A DNA stretch of 64,000 nucleotides, from IMG/VR virus record IMGVR_UViG_3300028840_006257, positions 149,011 through 213,010 of that record; one strand, written 5' to 3'. Positions within the stretch are counted from its first letter, which is position 1; every line of letters starts with the position of its first letter. The DNA comes from a virus. The notes beneath the pieces are model-generated. The model did no database searches, had not been told where the DNA came from, and worked only from the letters and a program-made list of their open reading frames with translations. Of the stretch, positions 23,642 to 32,997 are shown piece after piece. The position numbers and the translations under genes were made by a program.

Positions 23642-26600
23642 GTGAACCTGAGTTTCCTGGACAGCCTTGAGGAGGCGACTAGGCCCGACGTGGAACGCCG
23701 CGCCTGGATCGACGACGTGCACCTGGAGCTCGTGACCGAGAAGACGCTGGACGGCGTCGTGGACGACTGCATCGCGTCGGGGCGTTTCGGTTGTGACCTG
23801 GAGACCACAGGTCTCGACAACCGGGTGTTCGACGGACGCACCAAGGACCAGATCGTCGGCTACTGCCTCAGCCCGGACGTGAAGCGGGGTTACTACATCC
23901 CCGTCCGGCACCGGAAGGGAGAGCAGCACAACCTCCCGATCCAGCGGGTCGAGACGGCCATCCGTCGCCTGGTGAGCTCCGAGGCCGTGGCAATCTTCCA
24001 CCATGCGAAGTTCGACCAGGAGTTCCTCCAGTTCTGCGACCTCGGCCTCTGGGACGAGCCGCGCCAGTTCGACGACACGATGATCCTGGCGTACCTGTGG
24101 AACGCCAGGAACAAGCAGAAGGGCCTGAAGTACCTGGTCAGGACCCTCCTCGGCGTCGACATGATCGAGCTGGACGAGCTGTTTCCGGGCGATCACAAGG
24201 GCGCCAAGGACTTCTCCGAGCTCGACCCGTCGTGGGACCCCTGCGTCTGGTACGCGGCGGCGGACCCGCTGTTCACCTACCGGCTGTACGAGCACCTTCA
24301 TCCCCTCGTGGCCGCGCCGGACGGGGACCGCGGGAGGGGGCAGGAGGTCGTCTACAACCTCGAGAAGATGTGCCTGCCGGCGACGCGCTGGATGGAGCGG
24401 TGCCGGGTCTACATTGACCAGGACAGGGTGACCGAGTTGATGCAGCTCGGACAGCAGGAGTACTTCGACTCGATGCGGGAGATCTACGACTTCTCCAACG
24501 AGTCTCTCGGGCGGCGCATCGAACCAGGGTGGTTCAGGCTGCTGCGCGAGAAGTTCGTCGCGGACAATCCCGACTACAACATCAACCAGCAGATCCACGA
24601 CTGTCGGCTCGAGGCGAAGAGGAAGGGGTTCGACGACCTGGACGGCAAGGGGCACTACTTCAAGACCGAGAAGGGGTGGCCCGAGCGCTGCGACGTGTTG
24701 AGTCGAGAGCAGCTCGGTCCCCTGTTCGAGGAACTCCAGATACCGGACCTGCGCAAGACGGAGAAGAAGGAGCAGGTTCAGACGACGCAGGCCGAGATCG
24801 CGCGCCTCGAGGAGCAGCATGGCGAGAAGTACCCGTTCCTGCCCAAGATCAAGCGCCTCGGCGAGCTGCAGAAGGCCCTGGGGACCTACCTCATCTCGCT
24901 CCGCAACGACGTGGGCCCCGACGGGACCCTGAAGATCGACTACAACCAGTGCGGGACGGACACGGGTCGCTTCACGACTCCCTCGTCGCAGAATCCTGCG
25001 TCCGACGGCGGGACGAAGTTCCCTATGCACGGGACCCCGGCCACCTACGACAAGTCGCGTCCTCAGTGTCTCCTGCGAGCTCGCGAGTGCGTCAAGGCGC
25101 GGCCCGGCAAGGCGATGGTCGCGTGCGATTTCGGTGGGGTCGAACTCAGGATCGCCACCATCCTGTCGGGCGAGCCCCTGTGGCTCCGCGAGTTCTTCCG
25201 GTGCAGCACGTGCGGCCAGACGTTTGACCGCGGCGACGGCAAGAGCACGCCGCCGGCTCCTCCGGCCTACTGTCCCAAGTGCGGGGACGACCGTATTGGA
25301 GACCTGCACACCCTGACCGGCATCACCTTCTTCGGCGAGGACAAGGTCGGCACGAAGGAGTGGAAGCAGCTGCGGAACCGAGCGAAGAGCGCCAACTTCA
25401 GCATGGCGTACGGAGGGGGGCCCTCCTCCATAGTCCGCACCATCAAGTGCGACGAGCAGGAGGCCTCGCGGCACCATCTGGCCTTCAACCGAACCTACTC
25501 GACGCTGAAGGCGTGGTGGGACAGCGTAAAGGCGTTCGGCCGCGCGCACGGATACGTCAAGACGGCCTTCGGGCGCCACTACCCTATCCCCGACATCCAG
25601 CTGCCGACGAACGCCCGCGGCGTGCAGAAGCAACTCGCGGAGCAGTACAAGGCGAGGGTCGCGGCCGGGAAGAAGGCGACGCCGCCTGACGAAGCGGCCA
25701 TCCGGCGCCAGATGGACTGGAACCGAAAGTTCCGAGCGAAGGCCGAGCGCAACGCGACCAACGGACCGATCCAGGGCTGTCTTCACGCGGACTGTCGGAT
25801 TCCGACGTCTCTTGGGACTTGTCGGATCCAGGACCTCTGGGAACTCCGTGAACGAGGAGTTAGTAGATTCAAGGTATGGACCGGGCGAAACTGGGAGGCC
25901 GCGTGCGCCCTCTACTCAGGATTGAAGGAGCTCGTCGTCACGGAGTTCGAATCGGGACAGACCATCAGGACGAGCCCCGAACACCTGTTTCGCGTGTATC
26001 GGGAGGGGGCGTTCGGCTGGGTTCGGCAGGACGAGCTCACGCCGGACATGTGGGTGGCGACGAATTCAATGCCCGTGATCTCAGAGGGAGAACCCGTTTA
26101 CTCGTACGACTCGACGACGTTCGACCTAGAGGGGGACCCGGTCAAGATTCCGAATTTTCCCCACAATCGAAAGCCGTTCGTCTTCAAAGGAAATTCCCCA
26201 ATCTTGTGGGAGTTTCTCGGAATGGTTTACGGAGACGGGACCATCCAGACGGATTACTTGCTGGTCCACGTCGGGGAGGCGCCGAAGCACCTTACGACCG
26301 ACTTCTCCGCCGAGCGGCTTGCTCGCGAATGCGCGGAGGAACTCAACGACGCGCTGGAAATTGGAGCCATAGCCCGGAAAAGATGTCGAAGGGAGGGCGA
26401 CGCTCGGCGCCCTACCTGGCAGATCAAGGTCCACAATAAGTCGTTTCGCGACTTTTGCCGGATCGTGTTGGGCGTCGAAGATCAGAACACCTGGACCAAG
26501 CGGTTCCCCCGCGCCGTGTGGTCGGAGAGCTACGAGAACCGCAACGCTTTCCTTCGGGGGTATTTTTCGGCCGACGGTGGCATCAACTGCGAAAGCGTGA

Positions 26601-27910
26601 TCGATGTCCGGAGCGTGAACGAGGGTCTTCTGCGAGACGCGCACCAGCTGCTTCGCTCGGTCGGCATTCGTTCCACTCTCCGGCTGGCCTCTCAACGGGT
26701 GTCCGTCAAGGATCGACGAGCTTTTCGGGATCGAGTGGGATTCCTTCATTCCTACAAGCGCGACCGCATGGCCGCCATGACCGAGAATCCGTACTTCGAT
26801 CAGTGGCACCTCTGTCCTCCAGATCTCGTTGGACGAGTGGGTCAGTGCGTTCGAGAGTCCTCGCTGTGGCTGACCCTGACCAAGGACGAGAAGTCCGCCG
26901 TCTACCGGCTGATGAAGGGTTCGGGAAGCAAGTCACAGTGTCTTCGTTTTCTCAACCGAGTGAAGGGCGCCGAGGTTCCGCAGAGCCTGCGGGACGCCCT
27001 AGTATACGACTTCGAGCGCATCGTCGATTCTGAGCATACTGGAGAAATCGTCGAGATGTATGATGTCGAGGTGTTCGACGACGAGCACGCGTTCGTGGCC
27101 GACGGTTACGTCGTCCACAACACCTCGGCGGACATCACGAAGCTGGCGATGGCCCTGATCTACAAGGAGTGCAAGAAGCGGGACTGGCTCGACAAGGTCT
27201 ACATGATCATCACGATTCACGACGAGCTCGTGTTCGAGATCGATCTCGACATCCTCGCGGAGGCCGTCGAGGTGTTCCAGGAGATCATGACCCGGAACAG
27301 GACGATCACGAAGATGTGCTGGTCCGTGCCCCTCACCACCGACTGCGAGATCGGGTTCGACTGGACCGTCCCGTACGACGTGAAGGACTTCAAGTACCGT
27401 CGGGTGCGGCCCGACGGCGTCCAGGTCAACGAGAAGGGGGAGCCGACCAAGAAGGTGTGGCCCGAGGAGTTCGTGAAACTCTTCGGTCCGGTGTACGGGT
27501 TTGCCGGGGACGCGGAGGCTCCTCCGGCCCCGGCTTTCAAGCCCCTTCCCGCACCGCCCGCGGAGGCGCCCCAGAAGGCCCAGGAGGCGCCCGCACCCGT
27601 CGAGGCCCCGTCGCTCCCGGAACGCGTCGTCGAGGCTCCCGAGCGCTCTGAGACGCCCTCGACGCCTCTCCCGGCGCCGACCCTCCCGTCGGCGCCCCTG
27701 GAACGTGGTCAGGTCTATGAGTACCGGCTGCGCGCCCTCGGGGTCGGCGTCGCGGACCGCCTGGCGCGCGCCATCGTACAGTGCCACGGTCGGGGGTCGC
27801 ACCCGCTGCGCGTCGTCGGTCCGACGGGCGAGGAGGCCCTATGGGCCGGCGCGGAGATTCTGGTAAACCCCATTGAGTTCGAGACCGTCGCCGGCATGTA
27901 CGGAATCTGA
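23642..27910 (+). CDS. Family A DNA polymerase with 3'-5' exonuclease, zinc-ribbon insertion and an intein
   Basis: 1422 codons; 974 aa after intein removal. Exonuclease motifs DLETTG (residue 52), FHHAKFDQEF and YAAADPLFTYRLYE. Polymerase motif A is CDFGGVELR (about 493), motif B RAKSANFSMAYGG, motif C HDELVFE after the intein. Between A and B sits a four-Cys ribbon (CSTCG ... CPKCG, about residues 519-546) absent from E. coli Pol I. The C-terminus has a long Pro/Ala linker and a roughly 70-residue terminal domain, perhaps for partner binding. GTG start. It is the likely replicative enzyme. Confidence 0.95.
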   Translation: MNLSFLDSLEEATRPDVERRAWIDDVHLELVTEKTLDGVVDDCIASGRFGCDLETTGLDNRVFDGRTKDQIVGYCLSPDVKRGYYIPVRHRKGEQHNLPIQRVETAIRRLVSSEAVAIFHHAKFDQEFLQFCDLGLWDEPRQFDDTMILAYLWNARNKQKGLKYLVRTLLGVDMIELDELFPGDHKGAKDFSELDPSWDPCVWYAAADPLFTYRLYEHLHPLVAAPDGDRGRGQEVVYNLEKMCLPATRWMERCRVYIDQDRVTELMQLGQQEYFDSMREIYDFSNESLGRRIEPGWFRLLREKFVADNPDYNINQQIHDCRLEAKRKGFDDLDGKGHYFKTEKGWPERCDVLSREQLGPLFEELQIPDLRKTEKKEQVQTTQAEIARLEEQHGEKYPFLPKIKRLGELQKALGTYLISLRNDVGPDGTLKIDYNQCGTDTGRFTTPSSQNPASDGGTKFPMHGTPATYDKSRPQCLLRARECVKARPGKAMVACDFGGVELRIATILSGEPLWLREFFRCSTCGQTFDRGDGKSTPPAPPAYCPKCGDDRIGDLHTLTGITFFGEDKVGTKEWKQLRNRAKSANFSMAYGGGPSSIVRTIKCDEQEASRHHLAFNRTYSTLKAWWDSVKAFGRAHGYVKTAFGRHYPIPDIQLPTNARGVQKQLAEQYKARVAAGKKATPPDEAAIRRQMDWNRKFRAKAERNATNGPIQGCLHADCRIPTSLGTCRIQDLWELRERGVSRFKVWTGRNWEAACALYSGLKELVVTEFESGQTIRTSPEHLFRVYREGAFGWVRQDELTPDMWVATNSMPVISEGEPVYSYDSTTFDLEGDPVKIPNFPHNRKPFVFKGNSPILWEFLGMVYGDGTIQTDYLLVHVGEAPKHLTTDFSAERLARECAEELNDALEIGAIARKRCRREGDARRPTWQIKVHNKSFRDFCRIVLGVEDQNTWTKRFPRAVWSESYENRNAFLRGYFSADGGINCESVIDVRSVNEGLLRDAHQLLRSVGIRSTLRLASQRVSVKDRRAFRDRVGFLHSYKRDRMAAMTENPYFDQWHLCPPDLVGRVGQCVRESSLWLTLTKDEKSAVYRLMKGSGSKSQCLRFLNRVKGAEVPQSLRDALVYDFERIVDSEHTGEIVEMYDVEVFDDEHAFVADGYVVHNTSADITKLAMALIYKECKKRDWLDKVYMIITIHDELVFEIDLDILAEAVEVFQEIMTRNRTITKMCWSVPLTTDCEIGFDWTVPYDVKDFKYRRVRPDGVQVNEKGEPTKKVWPEEFVKLFGPVYGFAGDAEAPPAPAFKPLPAPPAEAPQKAQEAPAPVEAPSLPERVVEAPERSETPSTPLPAPTLPSAPLERGQVYEYRLRALGVGVADRLARAIVQCHGRGSHPLRVVGPTGEEALWAGAEILVNPIEFETVAGMYGI
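25778..27121 (+). mobile_element. Intein 4 (448 aa) in DNA polymerase, with LAGLIDADG endonuclease
   Basis: Starts with Cys after GPIQG (CLHADCRIPTSLGTCRIQD), block B-like RTSPEHLFRV, ends YDVEVFDDEHAFVADGYVVHN before Thr +1. Joined exteins read NGPIQG-TSADITKLAM, the conserved motif upstream of motif C. FLGMVYGDGTI and FLRGYFSADGG are the endonuclease motifs. Confidence 0.94.
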
Positions 27911-27917
27911 CCGTCGG

Positions 27918-27923
27918 TAGAGT
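27918..27923 (+). promoter_or_regulatory. -10-like TAGAGT before the gene at 27942
   Basis: TAGAGT lies 18 bases before the ATG, with CCAGGA between as a weak ribosome-binding site, in the 31-base gap after the polymerase gene. Confidence 0.35.
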
Positions 27924-27941
27924 AGACCCAGGACACGACCC

Positions 27942-28553
27942 ATGCTCAAACCGCTAGAGACCGAGTTCAAGGGACGGCCCCTGTCTCTCGAGTGCACCCA
28001 CAGGCGCAACTTCCCTCCGCCTCAGATGTACGGACATACGATCGAGGACATCGACGTGCTGTGGAAGCAGGGGAACCTCGATCAGAATCAGCACCAGCTG
28101 CTCAAGACCTGGGCCGAGAACTGTGGCCTGATGGTCATGGGACCACGCTGCCTCGACTGTCCTCTCGCCCTCAAGCGGAATCCGCGTCCGGGTCGCCCCG
28201 AGGTCATCGAGACGGAGAACTGGCTCGAGGCCAAGCGCAGGATGCACTGGGAGGACATGAAGGCGGCCAAAAGGTCCGAGGAAGGTGACGACCTCGAACA
28301 GCAGGAGGTCTCGGTGAGCGCGGTCGTGGACGACGTCGACGAGCCGCCACAGCCCGAGGACCTGGAATCCGTTCCCTGGACTGACAAGGAACCCGTCGGC
28401 TTCAGGGACGTCGACGTGCCTGCTCCGCTCGGTGAGGCCGGGGACGAGGAACCCGAAGCTGCCGAGGAGGCCGACAAGGCGAGCGAAAAGTCGTCGGCAT
28501 TGAAGGAGCCGGTCCTCTCCCAGGACATCATCGAGGCGCTCGCGGACGACTGA
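27942..28553 (+). CDS. Hypothetical acidic protein, 203 aa
   Basis: The N-terminal half has conserved-looking Cys residues (CTHRRN, CGLMVM, CLDCP) that may form a zinc site. The C-terminal half is very acidic and low-complexity, probably disordered. No known family. The TGA overlaps the next ATG by one base (TGATG). Confidence 0.75.
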   Translation: MLKPLETEFKGRPLSLECTHRRNFPPPQMYGHTIEDIDVLWKQGNLDQNQHQLLKTWAENCGLMVMGPRCLDCPLALKRNPRPGRPEVIETENWLEAKRRMHWEDMKAAKRSEEGDDLEQQEVSVSAVVDDVDEPPQPEDLESVPWTDKEPVGFRDVDVPAPLGEAGDEEPEAAEEADKASEKSSALKEPVLSQDIIEALADD

Positions 28554-29500
28554 TGGTGAAGCCGAGGCGTCTTGAGCTCGACCCGAACGACCGGGTGGTC
28601 GGCGTCCGTGCTCGAGAGAAGCGCGACCTCTTCGCGGGCTGCAACGAGCCCGGCCAGCGGTGGTTTCAGCGCGACCCTCACGAGTTCGAGCGCATCCACT
28701 GCCGCATCTGCAAGAACGCGGACTGCATCCGGGCGAAGGGAGCGGTCAGTCCTTGGGCGACTCGGATGCAGGAACAGGTGGACTACCTGCTCAACGCCCC
28801 GATCTTCTCCGACATGACCTCTCCCGAGCACAAGGCCCTGGCAGAGATGGCGTTCGAGTCGATCAGGGCGAAGGCCGAGCGCCTGGAGATCGCTCGTGAG
28901 CGCCAGGACTGGACGATCCCCGACGACGGCCCGACCGACGGCTACGATAGGGTCTCGCAACCCGCGACCACGGAGGGCTTCGACGACGCCGTCAAGGCGC
29001 TGGCAAAGGCCAAGGGCAGGCCCGAACCCGAGCTGCCCACCGAGCGTCGGGAAGAGGGCCCAGCCCACTTCACGCCGGGTACCGACGAGGAACCCGAGTA
29101 CGAGACTCGGTACCCGTCCTCGGACGGGAGCCGGACCTACCACGTGATGCTCGCGAGAGATGGTGCGTGGTCATGTGAGTGCGAGGGGTTCAGGCATCGC
29201 GGCAAGTGCAAGCACCTGGCGACCGTGCGCGCCTGGTACGAGGAGGAGGTGCGCAAGATCGAGGAGACCGAGCGGCGTCGGGAGGAGGAACGGATCTCGC
29301 CTCCGCCTCCTCGGCCCACGGCCGACCCTCGCGTGCCCGTGAGCCGACCGCACAACACTCCGATGCCTCCCGGCGGCGTGATGGTGGGGGGAGCAGACTC
29401 GTCGGCCTCCTCGAGGGTCGAGAGGGATCCCTGGGAGATTCCCGACGAGCACGTGGTCGAGCCCGGGGCGACGGTCACGGTGAGGAGGAGCAAGAAGTGA
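28553..29500 (+). CDS. SWIM zinc-finger protein
   Basis: 315 aa. Residues about 195-230 carry a SWIM finger: TYHVMLARDGAWSCECEGF followed by GKCKHLATV, i.e. CxC...CxH. An N-terminal Cys cluster (GCNEPGQRWF, HCRICKNADC) resembles a second zinc site. Central and C-terminal parts are charged or Pro-rich. SWIM domains bind DNA or protein and occur with SNF2 helicases; a link to the helicase at 5211 is conjecture. The stop overlaps the next GTG. Confidence 0.82.
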   Translation: MVKPRRLELDPNDRVVGVRAREKRDLFAGCNEPGQRWFQRDPHEFERIHCRICKNADCIRAKGAVSPWATRMQEQVDYLLNAPIFSDMTSPEHKALAEMAFESIRAKAERLEIARERQDWTIPDDGPTDGYDRVSQPATTEGFDDAVKALAKAKGRPEPELPTERREEGPAHFTPGTDEEPEYETRYPSSDGSRTYHVMLARDGAWSCECEGFRHRGKCKHLATVRAWYEEEVRKIEETERRREEERISPPPPRPTADPRVPVSRPHNTPMPPGGVMVGGADSSASSRVERDPWEIPDEHVVEPGATVTVRRSKK

Positions 29501-30570
29501 CCGAAGACTCGGAGATGCTCGCCGCCATCGAAAGGTTCAGCCGGGAGATGTTCGGGGAGGAGCCCGCCCTCGACGACCTCGTCCGGCGAGCGCGGTCGGG
29601 CTCCATGACCCTCCAGGAAGTCGTCAGGGAAACGTGGAGGATCGCGGCGATCTACCCCAACTTCGACAGCGAGCTGAAAGACGCGCTCTGCTCCGCGTTC
29701 GGCCTAGAGACGGCCTCGACGGAACTCGCCCGGTTCCCGGATAGGGACAGGCTGCTCGAGCGCTGGGGTTTCGCCGAGGAGGACCTGATCTACCAACCCT
29801 TCGAGGAGCGCCCCGACTACAAGATGCTCCATCCGCTGCTCATGGGCATGATCGTCGAGCTCATCCAGTTCGATGGCGACGTGCCGGAGCTGCGGACCGG
29901 CCGGATGCCCGAGGGAGGCAGCCCGGCCGTCCCGGTCGAGACGACTGCCCGCGATCCCGTCATGATAGGGGCCATGCTGCGGACGGCCAGCGCCGAGGTG
30001 GCCGGAGAGCTCCGCGCCGCCGAGGAGACACATGACCGGAAAGTGGGGAAGCTCGCCGAGGCACTCAGCGGCGAGGAGGGAGGAACGGAGTTGGTACGTC
30101 AGGAAGCCGAGCGCGCCGTCGGAGTCCCGGGTTACGAGCCGGGGAGGCGAGCACGTCCTCGTCGGGTCGACGCTCCGTTGTCCTCGGAGCTGGCCCGTCT
30201 GCCCTTCAGGGAACGACAGGAGCTTGCGCACAAGACGCTGACGAGCACGCAGGGACGTCGGTCGGCGGCTCCGGTGATCGCGAGCGGGGTCCTGGAGGAG
30301 CTCCACGAGCGGGGGTTCACAGGCGTGGCGATAGGAGAGGGATCCGAGAGGTTCGCGGAGGCCGAGTGGATCGTCTCCATCGACGGAGGACGAGGCGAAC
30401 GCAACCCAAACTTCAACTTCATCGAGACGGCGACGAGGGCCATCGCGGCCAAGCTAGGGAACGAGCTGAGCGGCAATGCCAGCCGCTACACCCGCTTCCG
30501 TCTCCAGGTCAGGCCCGTGAACGAGGTCTCGGAGCGCCGCGTCGGTTGGCGCGCGGTCCTGTGCGAGTAA
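29497..30570 (+). CDS. Hypothetical protein, 357 aa
   Basis: GTG at 29497 overlaps the previous TGA and follows GAGGAGGAG. The N-terminal 110 residues are helical and acidic; the middle is charged; residues about 250-357 look like a compact alpha/beta domain (AEWIVSIDGG, IETATRAIAAKLGNE, YTRFRLQVRPVNE). No recognised family. TAA stop, then an 82-base gap with a promoter. Confidence 0.75.
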   Translation: MTEDSEMLAAIERFSREMFGEEPALDDLVRRARSGSMTLQEVVRETWRIAAIYPNFDSELKDALCSAFGLETASTELARFPDRDRLLERWGFAEEDLIYQPFEERPDYKMLHPLLMGMIVELIQFDGDVPELRTGRMPEGGSPAVPVETTARDPVMIGAMLRTASAEVAGELRAAEETHDRKVGKLAEALSGEEGGTELVRQEAERAVGVPGYEPGRRARPRRVDAPLSSELARLPFRERQELAHKTLTSTQGRRSAAPVIASGVLEELHERGFTGVAIGEGSERFAEAEWIVSIDGGRGERNPNFNFIETATRAIAAKLGNELSGNASRYTRFRLQVRPVNEVSERRVGWRAVLCE

Positions 30571-30639
30571 GGAGGGATCACGAACGGGGCTGGAGACGGC
30601 CGACGGCGCGCCCTCGAGACGGGAGCACTGTTCTTCGTG

Positions 30640-30645
30640 TATTAA
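30640..30645 (+). promoter_or_regulatory. -10 box TATTAA, leaderless-type spacing
   Basis: TATTAA ends 7 bases before ATG 30653; AGCAGG between is a poor ribosome-binding site. The spacing would place the transcript start at the start codon. Confidence 0.5.
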
Positions 30646-30652
30646 GAGCAGG

Positions 30653-31015
30653 ATGGATCTCGAGGTCACCCACATGCTCGTCCTCGGTCGGATGATCGAG
30701 CACGCGCGACGCACGCGCGAATGGCTCGTCGTCGTGGCGCCGGAGCGGTCATTTCGCGGGCTCCTGCGCGTCCTCCCGGGGATCGCGCCCGCCGAAAGCC
30801 GCGTCCTGGGTTGCACGGTGCTGCTTTCCGACGGAGGGCGCGTGACCCTGACCGAGACGTCGCGCCCGGTGCATGGAGACGGTTACCGGGTCGCCTTCCT
30901 GGGCGTCGACGGTGCCGGGACGCCCCGCGAGGAGATCGCCATGCACGCGTGGCGCGAGGCGGCCCGGGGAACTCTCAGCCTGGGCGACAGACCCGGAGAA
31001 CTGAGGATCGGATGA
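30653..31015 (+). CDS. Hypothetical protein, 120 aa
   Basis: Starts MDLEVTHMLVLGRMIEHARR; short alpha/beta pattern (EWLVVVAPERSFRGLL) and Gly/Pro-rich turns. Unknown function. The stop overlaps the next start (ATGA). First gene of a run of small overlapping genes (30653-33187). Confidence 0.7.
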   Translation: MDLEVTHMLVLGRMIEHARRTREWLVVVAPERSFRGLLRVLPGIAPAESRVLGCTVLLSDGGRVTLTETSRPVHGDGYRVAFLGVDGAGTPREEIAMHAWREAARGTLSLGDRPGELRIG

Positions 31016-31452
31016 TGGCCCACCGCGAGTTCTGGATCTTCGAGGTCCTCGGCGGCCAGTCCTTCGACATGCGGGTGACGGGCAACCCGACCATGCGTCA
31101 CGACGGGAACCGCTCGATTGTCCGCTGTCTATGCACGGACGAGCAGGCGGCCGAGCTCGAGGACGAGATGCGGCGCCGAGGATGCCGGGTTCGGTCGAAC
31201 TCGCCCAGGGAGGACGACGAGCAGGCACACGAACGCGAGAACCTGCTCGCCGTGCTCGGAGGGGAGCGGGCGTTCCCGTGCGAGCGCTGTCCCGAGTGTG
31301 CATGGTTCGACCCCCACTTGGAGAGCTTGTGCGGAGCCGGGTTCGCCGTCGCGGGTCGGGGTTGGGAGACTTCGGCCCGCGACGGTGCCATGACGAACCA
31401 GAAGTTCCGCGACGACTGCGAGGCATGTCCGCTGCGGAGGGAGAGCTCTTGA
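31012..31452 (+). CDS. Hypothetical Cys-containing protein, 146 aa
   Basis: ATG at 31012 overlaps the previous TGA. C-terminal Cys pattern (CERCPECAWF ... CGAGF ... CEACPL) suggests an iron-sulfur or zinc site. N-terminal FWIFEVLGGQSFDMRVTG is beta-rich. No family recognised. Confidence 0.72.
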   Translation: MMAHREFWIFEVLGGQSFDMRVTGNPTMRHDGNRSIVRCLCTDEQAAELEDEMRRRGCRVRSNSPREDDEQAHERENLLAVLGGERAFPCERCPECAWFDPHLESLCGAGFAVAGRGWETSARDGAMTNQKFRDDCEACPLRRESS

Positions 31453-32078
31453 GCGACGAGACGGAACGCAAGAACCCCGTCCTGGAGGTGAAGGACGGTG
31501 GCTACCCGGGCCGGGAAATGCTCGACTCGCTCAAGAAGACGTTGTTCGACACGGGCGGCGACAACTACCTCGGCAGCGGGATGACCTTTCACGACTGGTT
31601 CGCCATGATGGACCTCCTGCGCTACGACCGATGGCAGGCGACGCAGGCTCCCCACGAGAAGCGCAGGCGCATGAGATACCTCATCTCGCTCTGCGCCGAG
31701 CAGGCTCGCCTCGTGGAGGAGAGCATCCAGGCCACCGGCATCTCCGAGATGCTGATCGAGGATCTGATCGCGGGAGACTGGAAGGGGGTCGACTGCTGCA
31801 TCCAGAGCTTGAAGTTCGAGGGAGAGCGCCCGGAGTACCGACAGCCTCAGGCCGAGCGGTTCGCCCGCTTCGTAAAGATCGCCCAGGAGGCGTACGACAC
31901 GCGCCCCAAGGTGTTCTGTCCCGTGTGCATGCGCCCCGCCCCGAAGGAACACGTCGGGGCGTTCCACGACGGACGCCACGTATGTCCCTGGTGCGAGGTC
32001 GTCCACGACGACGAGGGAAACTACGAGGACAGGGCCAAGGCCAACCTCAGGCCCGTGAAGGAGTCCGAGGATGGCTGA
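31449..32078 (+). CDS. Hypothetical protein with C-terminal zinc ribbon, 209 aa
   Basis: I start it at TTG 31449 (TTGA overlap with the previous stop), because GGAGGGAG lies just upstream and no ATG follows until well inside. The body is helical with FHDWFAMMDLLRYDRW. The C-terminus has CPVC ... CPWC spaced like a zinc ribbon. Overlaps the next ATG by 8 bases. Confidence 0.7.
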   Translation: MSDETERKNPVLEVKDGGYPGREMLDSLKKTLFDTGGDNYLGSGMTFHDWFAMMDLLRYDRWQATQAPHEKRRRMRYLISLCAEQARLVEESIQATGISEMLIEDLIAGDWKGVDCCIQSLKFEGERPEYRQPQAERFARFVKIAQEAYDTRPKVFCPVCMRPAPKEHVGAFHDGRHVCPWCEVVHDDEGNYEDRAKANLRPVKESEDG

Positions 32079-32460
32079 GCAGCTCCCGCTCGGCACGCGC
32101 CTCGATCCTCCGTGTCCCGAGTGCGGGGAACCGATGGTCCTGCGCGACAGCAAGTACGGGCTGTTCTACGGGTGCAGTGCCTTCCCTCAGTGCAGGGCGA
32201 CGCACGGCGCCTATCCCGACGGTCGTCCCCTCGGGACGCCAGCCGACAAGGAGACGAAGAAGGCCCGCATCCGAGCTCATGACTGCTTCGACCAGTTGTG
32301 GAAAGGCAGGCACATGGGCCGTGGCGAGGCGTACGCCTGGATGCAGGAGGCGATGAGTCTCTCCCCGGAGGAGGCCCACATCGGGAGATTCACGATCGAC
32401 CAGTGCGACCGACTCGAGCTGCTCGTGGACGAGTACCTCGAGGAGAAGGACGACAAGTGA
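32071..32460 (+). CDS. Topoisomerase-type zinc-finger protein, 129 aa
   Basis: Residues about 14-50 match the C4 finger at the C-terminus of type IA topoisomerases (CPECGEPMVLRDSKYGLFYG, then CSAFPQC). The remaining part is helical (DCFDQLWKGRHMGRGEAYAW...). There is no topoisomerase core, so it is probably a stand-alone DNA-binding protein. Confidence 0.8.
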   Translation: MAEQLPLGTRLDPPCPECGEPMVLRDSKYGLFYGCSAFPQCRATHGAYPDGRPLGTPADKETKKARIRAHDCFDQLWKGRHMGRGEAYAWMQEAMSLSPEEAHIGRFTIDQCDRLELLVDEYLEEKDDK

Positions 32461-32717
32461 TGGACGCGGACACGCTCACCATGCTGCTCCTGGGCCACTG
32501 GACCATCGAGACCGACTGCGGCCCATGTCTCCGCCTCGTGCGCCATACGAGGTACACGGACCTTCCCGACGTCGAGGGGCCGTGGGTCTACCCGGAGGAC
32601 GCCGGGCTGCCTCGCTTCTGCGACGACTGGGACGCCACCCTTCGGGTCCTTTTGCCCTTGGCCGTTGACTCAATCATGGAACATCTCAGGAAGGAAACCC
32701 ATGGAGAGACCATATAA
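32460..32717 (+). CDS. Hypothetical small protein, 85 aa
   Basis: ATG overlaps the previous TGA (TGATG). Acidic, with a CGPC pair. No family recognised. TAA stop within the start region of the next gene (17-base overlap). Confidence 0.6.
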   Translation: MDADTLTMLLLGHWTIETDCGPCLRLVRHTRYTDLPDVEGPWVYPEDAGLPRFCDDWDATLRVLLPLAVDSIMEHLRKETHGETI

Positions 32718-32997
32718 GCGGTGGGTTCAGAGCTTCTTCACGCCCGAAGGGCGAATGGGGGCGTGGGTCGTCGTCTGCGACTCCGAGGAGCAGGCGGACG
32801 CCGTGCTCGACGCCTTCGGGAAACCTCGGGACGGCGAGTCCGAGCTCTCGCTAGACCAGCAGGCCGGGCTGGCCGGGCACCGGACGGGGACCGGACTTCC
32901 GGGGTTGTCGATGCAGCGAGAGGCCGAGCTGGCGCAGCCGGGGGTGCACGAGCCAGCGCCGAAGGGTGACGATGGATCGCGTCGGTTCCCTAGGTGA
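32701..32997 (+). CDS. Hypothetical small protein, 98 aa
   Basis: Start at ATG 32701 after AGGAAGG. The N-terminal half (KRWVQSFFTPEGRMGAWVVV followed by CDSEEQADAVLDAF) is a plausible small beta-alpha domain; the C-terminal half is Gln/Gly/Pro-rich and probably disordered. Overlaps the next gene. Confidence 0.6.
   Translation: MERPYKRWVQSFFTPEGRMGAWVVVCDSEEQADAVLDAFGKPRDGESELSLDQQAGLAGHRTGTGLPGLSMQREAELAQPGVHEPAPKGDDGSRRFPR

Noticed and set aside
23402-25786. Long minus-strand open frame (794 codons) opposite the DNA polymerase gene
   Set aside because: Shadow of a GC-rich gene: the plus strand carries clear exonuclease and polymerase motifs, and the minus product is Arg/Leu/Val-rich without motifs.
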